From assembly GCF_000367365.1 (NCBI RefSeq), contig NZ_BARF01000069.1:58161-122160 (forward strand): a DNA stretch of 64,000 bases, given 5' to 3'. A program made the translations under genes and the position numbers. Source of the stretch: Streptomyces prunicolor NBRC 13075. Lineage in GTDB: Bacteria; Actinomycetota; Actinomycetes; Streptomycetales; Streptomycetaceae. Positions 1 to 8,792 of this stretch are shown in pieces. Every line of letters begins with the position of its first letter. Position 1 is the first letter of the stretch. The notes beneath the pieces were generated by a model. It made no database searches, was not told where the DNA came from, and was given only the letters and a program-made list of their open reading frames with translations.

Positions 1-321
1 ACCCGCTACCGCGTTTTGGCGTACACCACGGGTGTGCTGCTGGTCCTGCTGTGTCTGAGCATGATCGCCAAGTACCTCCTGAAGATCGACGGCGCCGGGA
101 GCTTCACCGAGGTCGTCGCCATCGCGCACGGCTGGCTGTACGTCGTGTATCTCCTCTTCGCCTTCGACCTGGGCTCCAAGGCGAAGTGGCCGGTCGGCAA
201 GCAGCTGTGGGTGCTCCTCGCGGGCACGATTCCAACGGCCGCGTTCTTCGTCGAGCGGAAGATCAGCCGCGAGCTGGAGGGTCACTTCGCCGAGCCGACC
301 CCGGTCGCCGCGAAGGCGTAG
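1..321 (+). CDS. DUF3817 integral membrane protein (5' end outside window)
   Basis: The reading frame is already open at base 1 and ends at TAG 319-321, so the start lies upstream; a TTG at 16 is only an internal candidate. The visible 106 residues contain three hydrophobic stretches (LLVLLCLSMI, WLYVVYLLFAFDL, LWVLLAGTIPTAAFF) and a short charged C-terminal tail. The motif around VVAIAHGWLYVVYL and the terminal VERK fit small DUF3817 membrane proteins, common in actinobacteria and of unknown function. It is followed directly by a strong terminator and a convergent gene. Confidence 0.85.
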   Translation, partial: TRYRVLAYTTGVLLVLLCLSMIAKYLLKIDGAGSFTEVVAIAHGWLYVVYLLFAFDLGSKAKWPVGKQLWVLLAGTIPTAAFFVERKISRELEGHFAEPTPVAAKA

Positions 322-325
322 CGAC

Positions 326-353
326 GAGCCCGCACTCGGCCGAGTGCGGGCTC
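326..353. terminator. Bidirectional terminator hairpin
   Basis: A perfect 28-base palindrome with 14-base arms (GAGCCCGCACTCGG and its complement) starts five bases after the DUF3817 stop and ends 12 bases before the stop of the convergent immunity gene. Position and symmetry suit a two-way terminator; there is no U tract, which is usual in Streptomyces. Confidence 0.75.
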
Positions 354-364
354 CTGGGTCGCCG

Positions 365-970
365 TCAGGGTTCCTCGACCAGGAACCTGACGTTGTCGAC
401 CACGAACTCGCCGTACTGGAGGGCCGATCCGACGGCCTCCAGCCGCGCGTACCGGTCCGGGGACAGCGAGGCGTCCCGCGCGGCGGCCATCGCTCTCAAC
501 AGCACCCGGAACGCCAGGTCCGGAGTGCAGCGGTGGGCGCAGTCGATCAGCGCCGCCCGTACCTCCGCCGTCAGGAACCGGGTCTCCTCGATCTCGGCGA
601 CGACCGCGTCGAGGCAGGCCGTGCCGTCCTCCGTGTCCGCTCCCGTGAGGGGGCGTACGTCGGGTTCCGTGGACAGCCGGGCGTCGCAGAGGCCGACGAC
701 CGTCCGCGTCCACTCCGCCCCGCTGCCGAGCCGTGTCTCGAAACTCGGCAGGTACTCCGCCCCGGCGTTCCAGAGCACCTCCAGCGTCTCCGACGGGAGG
801 TTGCCGAGGGTTCGCGCGTCACGGCGTACCGCCAGGGCCGCCTCGTCGCTCCACCCCGTCAGGTGGTTCGCGACGATCTCGGCGGCCGTGTCCCCGTCGT
901 GGGTCCCGTCCTGATGGAAGAAACCCATCACCCAGGACACACCGAAGTCGAACTCCGTAAAGCGTGGCAC
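365..970 (-). CDS. Putative CDI-type immunity protein for the neighbouring toxin
   Basis: 201 residues, acidic and cytoplasmic (no signal or membrane segment). The N-terminal segment VSWVMGFFHQDGTHDGDT recalls proteins annotated as contact-dependent growth inhibition system immunity proteins, which share a FHQD-like motif. The gene starts at GTG 970 behind GGGAGG at good spacing, 36 bases after the stop of the polymorphic toxin and in the same direction. That toxin-then-immunity order is usual for these systems. The inferred role is to bind and block the RNase-like toxin tip inside kin cells. The pairing is inferred from position; the family assignment rests on a short motif and overall length only. 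Confidence 0.72.
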   Translation of the reverse strand: MPRFTEFDFGVSWVMGFFHQDGTHDGDTAAEIVANHLTGWSDEAALAVRRDARTLGNLPSETLEVLWNAGAEYLPSFETRLGSGAEWTRTVVGLCDARLSTEPDVRPLTGADTEDGTACLDAVVAEIEETRFLTAEVRAALIDCAHRCTPDLAFRVLLRAMAAARDASLSPDRYARLEAVGSALQYGEFVVDNVRFLVEEP

Positions 971-1006
971 CGCGTCTGACCTCCCTTGCTTCTGCTTCGG
1001 ATGCTT

Positions 1007-4000
1007 CTACTTCGGATAGCACGTCTGGACGTAGTAGCCGGCCTTGTGCCCCTTGGCCCGCACGAGCTTGATGTAGAACCCGTTGCCCAAGACCACCGGG
1101 CTCCCCTGCCCCGGTGGGTAGTAGGCCGTACCGAGGGAGTTCTTCGCTCCGAAGTAACCCTGCCAGTCCAGGTCCCGCGCCGATCCGCGGAGCCACGTGC
1201 GAATCCTGTTCGCGTTGTTGGCCAGCGCGTAGTCGACGACCTGCTGGGCGGTCTGCTGGTCGACGAACAGCGAGTTCGCGGTGAGGCGCCCGAGCTTCTC
1301 CGTCTTCGCCGCGGCCAGTCGCTTGGCATCGTCGACGGACACGACACCCGCCGTGTGCTCGTCGAGCGTGTGGGCCAGTCCGGGGAATTCCCCCTGGTCG
1401 AAGACGAGGTCGTTGCAGTTGTGGACCAGGACCGGGCTGTCGCCCGCCACCGCGTAGAAGGTGTGCAGGCCGGACACCGTCAGGTCGTACACGGTGCGCG
1501 GCGCCGCCTCGTGCCGGTCGAGCAGTGCGGCCACGACGCGGAGAGCGCCGTCCGGGCCGCGCAGGGCGTCTCCGGGCCGTAGGTCGGACGCGAGGGTCCA
1601 GCCGCGGCCGGTGACGAAGAACCGGTGCCCGGGCGTGCTGGTGAGGCGCCCGCCCTCGGTCAGGGTGACGTCGACCAGGTCGGCGGTGGCGTGGCGGAAG
1701 GTGCGGGTGACCGGCTCGCCCCGGGTGTGCCCGGTCGCCGGGTCCGCGGCCAGCAGGAGGTCGCCGGTCCGCACGTCACGCAGTGCCTTGCGGTTGCCGT
1801 CGGCCAGGACGACCTCCGTGGTGCCGGGGAAGCTGTTGGCCCTGCACGCGGTGCGGGCCTCCTCGTACACCTCCACGGAGTGCTCGATGTCGGCCAGGGT
1901 CTGGGCGTCGACGTCCAGCGCCTTGAGCGCCTTCAACGCGTCGCTGACCCCTACCCCGGTGCGCATCGCGGCGTCCACGGCACGGATCGCCTCGGTGATC
2001 TTCGCGATCGGGCCGCCGAGCGGGATCCAGGTGGCGGCCCAGGCGCAGTCGCCGTAGCTGCCGCTGCCGTCTCCGTTGACCTTGTGGTAGCAGCCGGTGA
2101 AGTCGCCGATGATCGAGTCGTAGATGCCCTTCCAGACGTCCTTGGTCACGTCCCACGCGGAGATCTTGACCGTCTTGGTCAGGTTCTTGAACGGCAGTGT
2201 CTTGATGAAGACGGTGTCCTCGGCCGGGCAGCCGGCTTCCGTGGCGGGCACGTCCGGGTCGACGCAGAAGTAGTAGCTGACGATCGCGTCGAAGTGCACG
2301 ACGAACACCAGCGTGTTGCAGTCCAGGCCGTGGCACTCGTTGGGGAGTTGTTCGCGCTGCCCGGTCTCCTTGATGTCGTCGATGACGGAGAACACGCCCC
2401 CGACGCCGGTCGAAGCACCGGTCTGCACCTGCTTGTTGGCGTCCTTGCGCCCGGCTTCGTCGGCCGCCTGCTGCGCCGAGTCCGCGTACTTCTGCGCGTC
2501 CTTCGCCGCCGCCTCGGCCGCGGTCGCCTCGGTGTCGGCACGGTCGGCCGCGGCGCGGGCGTCCTTCGCCGCCTGTTCGGCCTCGGCCGCCGCCGTGCGG
2601 GCGGCAGCCGCGTCGAGGGCGGCCTGGTCGGCGGAGTCGCGGGCGTCCGCGGCGTAGCCCTCGGCGCGTCCGGCGGCCTTGTCGGCGGCGGTCGCGTCCT
2701 CGGTGGCCTGCTGGTCGTAGTCGATCGTGCGGGAAAGGGACGACTGGGCGTCCGCCGCTGCCTTCGCCGCGTCGGCCGCGTAACCCAGGGCCTCCTTGGC
2801 CGACGTGCGGGCGTCCGCCGCGTGGCCGGCGGCCTCCGCCGCGATGGTGTACGCGGCCTTCGCGTCACCGGTCGCCGCGGTGGCGGTGCTCTGCGCCTGC
2901 GCGGCGGCCTTCTGGGCGTTGGCGGCGTGCGCCTCGGCCACGGCCTGCTGCTGTTCGGCGATCGTCTTCGACGACTGTCCGGACAGCACCACGAGTCCGG
3001 CCGCCGAGTCGGTGGTGAGGTACGGCGAGCCGAGCTGGATCGCGTCGTTCGCCGGCGCGGCGACCTGCAGGGCCGAGTTGCGGGCGTCCTCCGCCGCCTG
3101 GGCGGTGGTGTACGCGTGTCCGGCGGCGTCCGCCGATCCCGCGACCGCCTTGACCGCCTCCGCCTCGGACGCGTCCGCCTGCTTCTTCGCGTCTACGGCG
3201 TCCTTCTCGGCGTCGTCGGCCAGCTTCACGGCGGTGCGCGCCGCGGCGGCGGCGTCCTGCGAGGCCTTGATGGCGTCCGCGGCCGCGCTGGTCGCCGTCC
3301 GTACCGCCGCGTCCGCCTTCAGCTTGGCGGCCTGGGCGTCGTCGGCGTCGGACCTGGCCCGCTTGGCGGCGGCCTCGGCGCGGGTCGCCGCGGCATCGGC
3401 GTCGGCGGCCGCCTTGGTCGCCGCGTCCGCCTCGGAGCGGGCCGAGGCGGACGCGGACTCGGCGTCGTCGGCGGCCTTGTCCGCGTCGTTCGCGGCGGCG
3501 CGTGAGGCCTGGGCGTCGTCGGCGGAGTCGTGGGCGTCGGCGTAGGCGTCCTTGGCGTCCGCCTTGGCGCGCGCGGCGTTCGCCTGGTTCGCGGCGTCCC
3601 AGGCGTCGTCCCGCTTGCCCTTGGCCTTGTCCCGGGCGGTCTCGGCGTCCTGCCGCCGGTCCCGGGCGGTGCCCTCCGCCGTCTCGGCCGCGCTCTGGGC
3701 GTCCTTGGCCTTGGTCGCGTACCCCTCGGCCCGCGTTCGGTGCTGAGCGGCTTCGGCCTGCTTGGCGGCGGCGGTCTCCTTCTCCGCCTTGGCCGTCAGC
3801 TCCTCGGCCTCGGCAGCGAGCCGCTTGGCGTGCGCGGTGGCGGCCGCGGCCTTCGCGTCGCCCTCGGCCCGCAGCGTCTCGGCGAGCTTCGCCCGCGCGG
3901 TGTCCCGCGCGTCCTTGGCCTTCTGCGCCTGTACGGCGGCGGCGTCCGCGGCGGCCTTCGCCTGCTCGTTGGCGGCCTGGGCGGCGGCCGTACGGAAGGC

Positions 4001-5872
4001 CGCCTTCGACGCGGCGGCCTGTGTCACGGCACGGGCGGCGATGGTCGCGCTGTCACCGGCGGCCGCCTTCGTCGCGGCGTACGCGGTGTCGCCGGCCTTG
4101 GACAGCGCGTCCAGCGCGGCCGACGCGGCCATCGTGACCTGTGCCTTCTGCTGTCCGACCAGCAGACCGCGGCCGCGTGGCGCACCCGCCTGGTCGGCGA
4201 TGCCGTAGGCGGCCTGTTCGGCGGTGTCCGTGTCGGTGGCGGACTTCTTCGCCGCGGTGGCCTGGGCCTTCAGCAGGTCGAGCTGCTTCTTCGCCGCCGT
4301 CTGGGCGTCCGTGACGCCCTTCTTCGCCTTGTCGAACTGGGCCGTGGTCGGGTAGTCCAGATCGCCGGTGCCGTTGTGGCCCGACGGCGTCATGTCGAAC
4401 TTCTGCGGGTCGGTGCCCTTGCAGTCCCACATCCGTGCGTCACGGCCGTTGTCGTACGTCGCGAGGTCCAGGCAGTTGCCGGTGCCCGGGTTGTACAGAC
4501 GGGTGGTCGCGTGGGTGTTGTACTCCCACTTCTGGGCGGCGCCGGTGGTGCACGTGGCGAGTTGCAGCGCGGTGCCGTTCACGATGCCCGTGCCCTTTAC
4601 CTCCAGGCACTTGCCGGAGTTGACGTTGACGAACGTGGTGCCGCTGATCTGCCACTTCTGGCCCACGCTGCCGTTGCAGGTGTAGATCTGCACCGGCGTG
4701 CCGTTGTCCTTCTTGCCGCCCGCAGCCTCCAGGCACTTGTCGGAGGAGCCGTGCGCGTGCACGATCATCGGGCTGTCGCCGATCCAGCCGGGGCCGCCGG
4801 CCGACCAGTAGTCCTGCCAGCGGGCCAGCCGGTCGGCGATCCACGACTGACCGAGCATCACGCCCAGCGCCTTGGAACCGGCCGCGAGGGCCTTGGTCGC
4901 GTCGCGGTTGGCGTCCAGGATCTTGTTGCGCTGCGCGGCCTGGCCGGCGATCTCCTGCTGCCACTCGCCGGACGCGGCGGCGACCTCCTTGCCGAGCACC
5001 TTGTTCGGGTCGACGGGGGTGCGCCAGGCACAGGCGGCGAACCGGCTCTTGAGGTCCTCCACGGCGATGCGGTACTCGACGCTGCCCGGTTCGGGAGCGG
5101 TACGCGCGAAGCCGCCGGAGGAGAGGAAGAGACGGGCGTTGTCCGCGCCGGTCGGCTCCGGGTCCCAGTCGACCAGATCCTCCCAGGCGCGGTGTTCGGC
5201 GTACGCCTGCTGCCATTGCTGACCGGGGAGCGTGGGGTCGGGATCGGCGCCGTACAGCGGGGTGCCGAGGTTCTTCACGGCCTGGACGGTGCTGTCGTCG
5301 GCCTTCGGGGTCGGGTCCGCGTAGAAGTCGTCCTCCTGCTTCCAGAACTGGTCCGCGACCCACTTGTCCAGGCCGGTCTGGGCGAAGAAGCCCGGGCCGG
5401 TACCGGTGGTTCCCGGCGGCCAGTGGAACCCGGTCTCGGTGAAGCCACCGGGGGTACTCAGCCCGGCCAGTGGCTTCTTCCACTCGTCGACGTACGCGCC
5501 CAGCGCGTCGCCCTCCTTGTCCGCGGCGTCCTTGTCCTTGTCGAACGCCGTCGAGAGCGGGGTCGTGTTCCAGTAGGCCCGGTCGGCCGCGGTGTGCAGC
5601 TTGTCCGGCGTCTGGTTGAGCCCGTCCTGCGCGGTGCCGAACATGGCCGGACCGCCGAGGCGCAGGGCACCGGTCAACAGGCACTGGTCCTGGCGCAGTT
5701 GTTCGGCGGCGGCCCCGTCGAAGCCGTCGTAGCTGTCGGCGACGAGGCCGCTGTCGACGGTCCGCCGCTCGGGCAGTTCCGGGTGTCCGGCGACTGTGGC
5801 CAGTACGGCGAGCGCGAGCATGGGTGGGACGAGGCGCGTGAAGCTCCGCGCCCTGGCGCGTCTGGAACGCAA
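1007..5872 (-). CDS. Secreted polymorphic toxin: lectin repeats, coiled coil, HINT, RNase A-like tip
   Basis: 1621 residues from a TTG start. Residues 1-29 form an Arg-rich n-region plus hydrophobic core (LALAVLATVAG), a signal peptide. About 365-500 is a ricin-B-type beta-trefoil with QxW repeats (GQKWQI, AQKWEY, DPQKFDM), probably for carbohydrate binding. About 500-1150 is almost entirely Ala/Asp/Lys coiled coil. About 1340-1486 is a HINT domain ending in VLVHNC, the usual autocleavage site before a toxin tip. Residues 1487-1621 match the bacterial CdiA-CT RNase A-like fold: early His pair (LAHTLDEHTAG, His about 1501 and 1506), central TAQQVVDYALANNANRI helix and final YYVQTCYPK with Thr. 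The likely role is interbacterial RNA cleavage after delivery. The immunity gene lies directly downstream. The start codon is the least certain part. Confidence 0.85.
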   Translation of the reverse strand: MRSRRARARSFTRLVPPMLALAVLATVAGHPELPERRTVDSGLVADSYDGFDGAAAEQLRQDQCLLTGALRLGGPAMFGTAQDGLNQTPDKLHTAADRAYWNTTPLSTAFDKDKDAADKEGDALGAYVDEWKKPLAGLSTPGGFTETGFHWPPGTTGTGPGFFAQTGLDKWVADQFWKQEDDFYADPTPKADDSTVQAVKNLGTPLYGADPDPTLPGQQWQQAYAEHRAWEDLVDWDPEPTGADNARLFLSSGGFARTAPEPGSVEYRIAVEDLKSRFAACAWRTPVDPNKVLGKEVAAASGEWQQEIAGQAAQRNKILDANRDATKALAAGSKALGVMLGQSWIADRLARWQDYWSAGGPGWIGDSPMIVHAHGSSDKCLEAAGGKKDNGTPVQIYTCNGSVGQKWQISGTTFVNVNSGKCLEVKGTGIVNGTALQLATCTTGAAQKWEYNTHATTRLYNPGTGNCLDLATYDNGRDARMWDCKGTDPQKFDMTPSGHNGTGDLDYPTTAQFDKAKKGVTDAQTAAKKQLDLLKAQATAAKKSATDTDTAEQAAYGIADQAGAPRGRGLLVGQQKAQVTMAASAALDALSKAGDTAYAATKAAAGDSATIAARAVTQAAASKAAFRTAAAQAANEQAKAAADAAAVQAQKAKDARDTARAKLAETLRAEGDAKAAAATAHAKRLAAEAEELTAKAEKETAAAKQAEAAQHRTRAEGYATKAKDAQSAAETAEGTARDRRQDAETARDKAKGKRDDAWDAANQANAARAKADAKDAYADAHDSADDAQASRAAANDADKAADDAESASASARSEADAATKAAADADAAATRAEAAAKRARSDADDAQAAKLKADAAVRTATSAAADAIKASQDAAAAARTAVKLADDAEKDAVDAKKQADASEAEAVKAVAGSADAAGHAYTTAQAAEDARNSALQVAAPANDAIQLGSPYLTTDSAAGLVVLSGQSSKTIAEQQQAVAEAHAANAQKAAAQAQSTATAATGDAKAAYTIAAEAAGHAADARTSAKEALGYAADAAKAAADAQSSLSRTIDYDQQATEDATAADKAAGRAEGYAADARDSADQAALDAAAARTAAAEAEQAAKDARAAADRADTEATAAEAAAKDAQKYADSAQQAADEAGRKDANKQVQTGASTGVGGVFSVIDDIKETGQREQLPNECHGLDCNTLVFVVHFDAIVSYYFCVDPDVPATEAGCPAEDTVFIKTLPFKNLTKTVKISAWDVTKDVWKGIYDSIIGDFTGCYHKVNGDGSGSYGDCAWAATWIPLGGPIAKITEAIRAVDAAMRTGVGVSDALKALKALDVDAQTLADIEHSVEVYEEARTACRANSFPGTTEVVLADGNRKALRDVRTGDLLLAADPATGHTRGEPVTRTFRHATADLVDVTLTEGGRLTSTPGHRFFVTGRGWTLASDLRPGDALRGPDGALRVVAALLDRHEAAPRTVYDLTVSGLHTFYAVAGDSPVLVHNCNDLVFDQGEFPGLAHTLDEHTAGVVSVDDAKRLAAAKTEKLGRLTANSLFVDQQTAQQVVDYALANNANRIRTWLRGSARDLDWQGYFGAKNSLGTAYYPPGQGSPVVLGNGFYIKLVRAKGHKAGYYVQTCYPK

Positions 5873-6056
5873 GGCAAGATCCGTTCTTCGGAAAAAGGGC
5901 AGGTGAGGGTGCCCGTCCGAAGCGGTGATGGCCTCGCTGGCGGCTGTGTCCCCCGGTCACTGATCGATGTGCCCACAAGGGAGTGGTCAGCTCCGGTGGG
6001 CACAGCGCAGTCACGATAGATCTGTGCGTCAACTAAGCGCAAGGTAGGAGTTTTTT
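5873..6056. promoter_or_regulatory. Intergenic promoter region between toxin and icmA leader
   Basis: These 184 bases separate the minus-strand toxin from the plus-strand leader ORF and icmA. They must hold the toxin promoter and probably the icmA one. The segment 6041-6050 reads AAGGTAGGAG just before a T-run and GTG, a clear ribosome binding site for the small ORF. I see no convincing -35/-10 pair. Confidence 0.4.
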
Positions 6057-6134
6057 GTGAAGGAGGCGACCGCTTTTGATCGGGTGACGGTGGCGGCCGT
6101 GACGGTCGGGATGGCGATCCTCGACATTTACTAG
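6057..6134 (+). CDS. Possible 25-aa leader peptide upstream of icmA
   Basis: GTG at 6057 is preceded by AAGGTAGGAG with six T residues between, a good ribosome binding site. The frame runs 25 codons and stops at TAG 6132-6134, and that stop lies inside the 24-bp palindrome in front of icmA. The peptide has a hydrophobic middle (VTVAAVTVGMAIL). A second AAGGAGG occurs within its first codons. It could be a regulatory leader, a small membrane peptide or chance; conservation in other Streptomyces would decide. No function assigned. Confidence 0.35.
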   Translation: MKEATAFDRVTVAAVTVGMAILDIY

Positions 6135-6149
6135 GACGTCCTAGTAAAT
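6126..6149. promoter_or_regulatory. Perfect 24-bp palindromic operator in front of icmA
   Basis: ATTTACTAGGAC is followed directly by its exact reverse complement, with no spacer, eight bases before the icmA ATG. Such a spacerless AT-ended dyad is typical of a dimeric repressor site. Being this close to the start it would block initiation or transcription. The regulator is unknown; the TetR gene downstream of icmA is one candidate, but it has its own distinct dyad upstream (8776-8792). Confidence 0.75.
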
Positions 6150-6157
6150 TCGAGGGT

Positions 6158-7858
6158 ATGGACGCTGACGCCATCGCAGAGGGCCGCCGACGCTGGCAGG
6201 CCCGGTTCGACGCCGCACGTACGCGTGAGGCCGACTTCACCACGCTCTCCGGGGACCCGGTCGAGCCGGTGTACGGGCCTCGCCCCGGGGACACGTACGA
6301 CGGCTTCGAGCGGATCGGGTGGCCGGGGGAGTACCCCTACACGCGCGGGCTGTACGCGACGGGCTACCGCGGGCGGACGTGGACCATCCGGCAGTTCGCC
6401 GGGTTCGGGAACGCCGAGCAGACCAACGAGCGGTACAAGAAGATCCTGGCCAACGGCGGCGGGGGGCTGTCTGTGGCCTTCGACATGCCGACCCTGATGG
6501 GCCGCGACTCCGACGACCCGCGCTCGCTCGGCGAGGTCGGGCACTGCGGGGTCGCCATCGACTCCGCCGCCGACATGGAGGTCCTCTTCAAGGGCATCCC
6601 GCTCGGTGACGTCACGACGTCCATGACCATCAGCGGCCCGGCCGTCCCCGTCTTCTGCATGTACCTCGTAGCCGCCGAACGGCAGGGCGTGGACCCCGCC
6701 GTCCTCAACGGCACGCTCCAGACGGACATCTTCAAGGAGTACATCGCCCAGAAGGAGTGGCTCTTCCAGCCCGAGCCGCACCTGCGTCTCATCGGCGACC
6801 TCATGGAGTACTGCGCGACCGGCATCCCCGCCTACAAGCCGCTGTCCGTCTCCGGCTACCACATCCGCGAGGCCGGCTCCACGGCCGCGCAGGAGCTCGC
6901 GTACACCCTCGCCGACGGCTTCGGGTACGTCGAACTCGGCCTGTCCCGGGGCCTGGACGTGGACGTCTTCGCGCCCGGCCTGTCCTTCTTCTTCGACGCG
7001 CACGTCGACTTCTTCGAGGAGATCGCCAAGTTCCGCGCGGCGCGCAGGATTTGGGCCCGCTGGCTGCGGGACGTCTACGGCGCGCGGTCCGAGAAGGCGC
7101 ATTGGCTGCGCTTCCACACCCAGACCGCGGGCGTCTCGCTGACCGCGCAGCAGCCGTACAACAACGTGGTCCGTACGGCAGTCGAGGCCCTCGCCGCTGT
7201 CCTCGGCGGGACCAACTCGCTGCACACCAACGCCCTGGACGAGACACTCGCGCTGCCCAGTGAGCAGGCGGCGGAGATCGCGCTGCGCACGCAGCAGGTG
7301 CTGATGGAGGAGACCGGGGTCGCCAACGTGGCGGATCCGCTGGGGGGTTCGTGGTACGTCGAGCAGCTCACCGACCGGATCGAGGCGGACGCCGAGAAGA
7401 TCTTCGAGCAGATCAGGGAGCGGGGACTGCGGGCCCACCCGGACGGTCAGCACCCGATCGGGCCGATCACCTCCGGCATCCTGCGCGGCATCGAGGACGG
7501 CTGGTTCACCGGCGAGATCGCGGAGGCCGCGTTCCAGTACCAGCGGTCCGTGGAGAAGGGCGACAAGCGCGTCGTGGGCGTCAACGTCCACCACGGGTCC
7601 GTCACCGGTGACTTGGAGATCCTTCGGGTCAGCCACGAGGTGGAGCGGGACCAGATCCGGGAGTTGGGCCAGCGCAAGGTCGTACGGGACGAGGCGGCCG
7701 TAGGGGCGGCCCTCGGCGCGATGCTCGCGGCGGCGCGGGACGGGTCGAACATGATCGGCCCGATGCTGGACGCTGCGCGGGCGGAGGCGACGCTGGGGGA
7801 GATCTGCGGGGTGCTGCGGGACGAGTGGGGGGTGTACACGGAGCCCGCCGGGTTCTAG
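6158..7858 (+). CDS. icmA: Isobutyryl-CoA mutase large (catalytic) subunit IcmA
   Basis: 566 residues, the exact length I recall for Streptomyces IcmA. It is the TIM-barrel half of the coenzyme B12-dependent acyl-CoA mutases and interconverts isobutyryl-CoA and n-butyryl-CoA, linking valine catabolism to butyrate units. Residues that separate this enzyme from methylmalonyl-CoA mutase are visible: Phe80 in TIRQFAGF (Tyr in MCM) and Gln198 in KEYIAQKEW (Arg in MCM). There is no cobalamin-binding domain, so it needs a separate small subunit (IcmB), which is not in this window. ATG 6158 follows the GAGGGT sequence beside the palindromic operator. The downstream MITE-like repeat begins inside the stop codon. 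Confidence 0.95.
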   Translation: MDADAIAEGRRRWQARFDAARTREADFTTLSGDPVEPVYGPRPGDTYDGFERIGWPGEYPYTRGLYATGYRGRTWTIRQFAGFGNAEQTNERYKKILANGGGGLSVAFDMPTLMGRDSDDPRSLGEVGHCGVAIDSAADMEVLFKGIPLGDVTTSMTISGPAVPVFCMYLVAAERQGVDPAVLNGTLQTDIFKEYIAQKEWLFQPEPHLRLIGDLMEYCATGIPAYKPLSVSGYHIREAGSTAAQELAYTLADGFGYVELGLSRGLDVDVFAPGLSFFFDAHVDFFEEIAKFRAARRIWARWLRDVYGARSEKAHWLRFHTQTAGVSLTAQQPYNNVVRTAVEALAAVLGGTNSLHTNALDETLALPSEQAAEIALRTQQVLMEETGVANVADPLGGSWYVEQLTDRIEADAEKIFEQIRERGLRAHPDGQHPIGPITSGILRGIEDGWFTGEIAEAAFQYQRSVEKGDKRVVGVNVHHGSVTGDLEILRVSHEVERDQIRELGQRKVVRDEAAVGAALGAMLAAARDGSNMIGPMLDAARAEATLGEICGVLRDEWGVYTEPAGF

Positions 7859-8003
7859 GCCGTGTCCGCGAAGTCCCGGCGTCGGCCCGAGGGTCAGCCC
7901 CGCGGCGTCCGATGCGGCGAGTGGGGGTACCTCCCACGCCCTTAAGGCAGTGGGGGAGCGTGCCGGGCGTCGAGGGGCGGGCGGGACTTCGCGGACACGG
8001 CCT
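7857..8003. repeat. MITE-like element with 21-bp perfect terminal inverted repeats
   Basis: AGGCCGTGTCCGCGAAGTCC plus one C at the left is repeated as the exact reverse complement at 7983-8003. The left arm overlaps the last two bases of the icmA stop codon. The 147-bp interior holds a near-palindrome GTGGGGGTACCTCCCAC and CCTTAAGG but no ORF. This design recurs in Streptomyces intergenic regions as I recall. It may be a non-autonomous element or a convergent-gene terminator. Confidence 0.75.
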
Positions 8004-8065
8004 GGGGTCGGACCGGCTGATCGGGCCGCAGGAGAGTCGGTGGGGTCTGACCCGCCGGACAGGCC

Positions 8066-8692
8066 CTAGGGGTTGCTGAGCGACGTCAGGCCGAGCAGCA
8101 GGACCTGGGTGAAGCTGTGGACCCACTCCTCGTCGGCCGGTTCCGCGCTCACCAGGGTGCGGTGGACGACCGCGCCCGCGACCACGTCGAAGATGAGGTC
8201 GGCCGTGCGGGCGGCTTCCTCGGGGTCGGTCTCCGGGGGGAGTTCGCCGCGGGCCTGGGCCCGTGCCCTGCCCTCCACGACCAGGCACTTCTGGCGGTCG
8301 ACGATCGACTCGCGGATGCGGTCCCGCAGGGCGTCGTCCCGGATCGACTCGGCGACCACCGCCATCAGCCCGCTCTTGGCCTCCGGGCGGGCCAGGATCG
8401 TCGCGAACTGGAGGACGACGCCCTCGATGTCGGCGGCCAGCGTGCCCCGGTCGGGGAGGTGGAGTTCGTCGAAGAGCTCGGCGACCGCGTCGACGACGAG
8501 TTCGTTCTTGCCGGCCCAGCGGCGGTAGAGGGTGGTTTTCGCAACCCCCGCGCGTGTGGCGACGTCTCCCAACGTGAGCTTGGACCAGCCGAGTTCGACC
8601 AGGGCCTCCCGGGTCGCCGCGAGGATCGCGGTGTCCGCGGTGGCGCTGCGCGGGCGTCCTGCGGCGCGCGGGACGGGAGTGCTGCTCTGCAT
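8066..8692 (-). CDS. TetR/AcrR-family transcriptional regulator
   Basis: 208 residues. The N-terminal HTH is clear: AILAATREALVELGWSKLTLGDVATRAGVAKTTLYRRWAGKNELVVDAV, with TTLYRRW in the recognition helix. The C-terminal helical domain would bind a small ligand. ATG 8692 is chosen because the HTH begins about 20 residues later and GGTCGGGGG precedes it; a longer frame to 8875 would cross the operator-like dyad. The gene converges on icmA and diverges from the thioredoxin-like gene. It probably represses itself through the 8776-8792 dyad. Its ligand and other targets are unknown. Confidence 0.9.
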   Translation of the reverse strand: MQSSTPVPRAAGRPRSATADTAILAATREALVELGWSKLTLGDVATRAGVAKTTLYRRWAGKNELVVDAVAELFDELHLPDRGTLAADIEGVVLQFATILARPEAKSGLMAVVAESIRDDALRDRIRESIVDRQKCLVVEGRARAQARGELPPETDPEEAARTADLIFDVVAGAVVHRTLVSAEPADEEWVHSFTQVLLLGLTSLSNP

Positions 8693-8775
8693 CCCCCGAC
8701 CATAACCGCCGGTTCCTGTGGTGCAGTGAGGGAGATCACTGGGTACCTGTATCCGGGAGGGGGCCTGTGCTATTA

Positions 8776-8792
8776 CGCTACGACCCGTAGCG
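8776..8792. promoter_or_regulatory. TetR-type operator dyad CGCTACG-N3-CGTAGCG
   Basis: Perfect 7-base arms with a 3-base spacer lie between the divergent TetR gene (start 8692) and thioredoxin-like gene (start 8906). Size and symmetry fit a TetR dimer site, so local autoregulation and possible control of the thioredoxin-like gene are inferred. Confidence 0.65.

Noticed and set aside
1625..3505. Long plus-strand ORF of 626 residues opposite the toxin
   Set aside because: Gly/Arg/Val-rich antisense shadow of the Ala-rich coiled coil; GC third-position bias fits the minus-strand frame.
3530..6019. 829-residue plus-strand ORF antisense to the toxin
   Set aside because: Same shadow effect; it has no domain and covers the toxin signal peptide and promoter.
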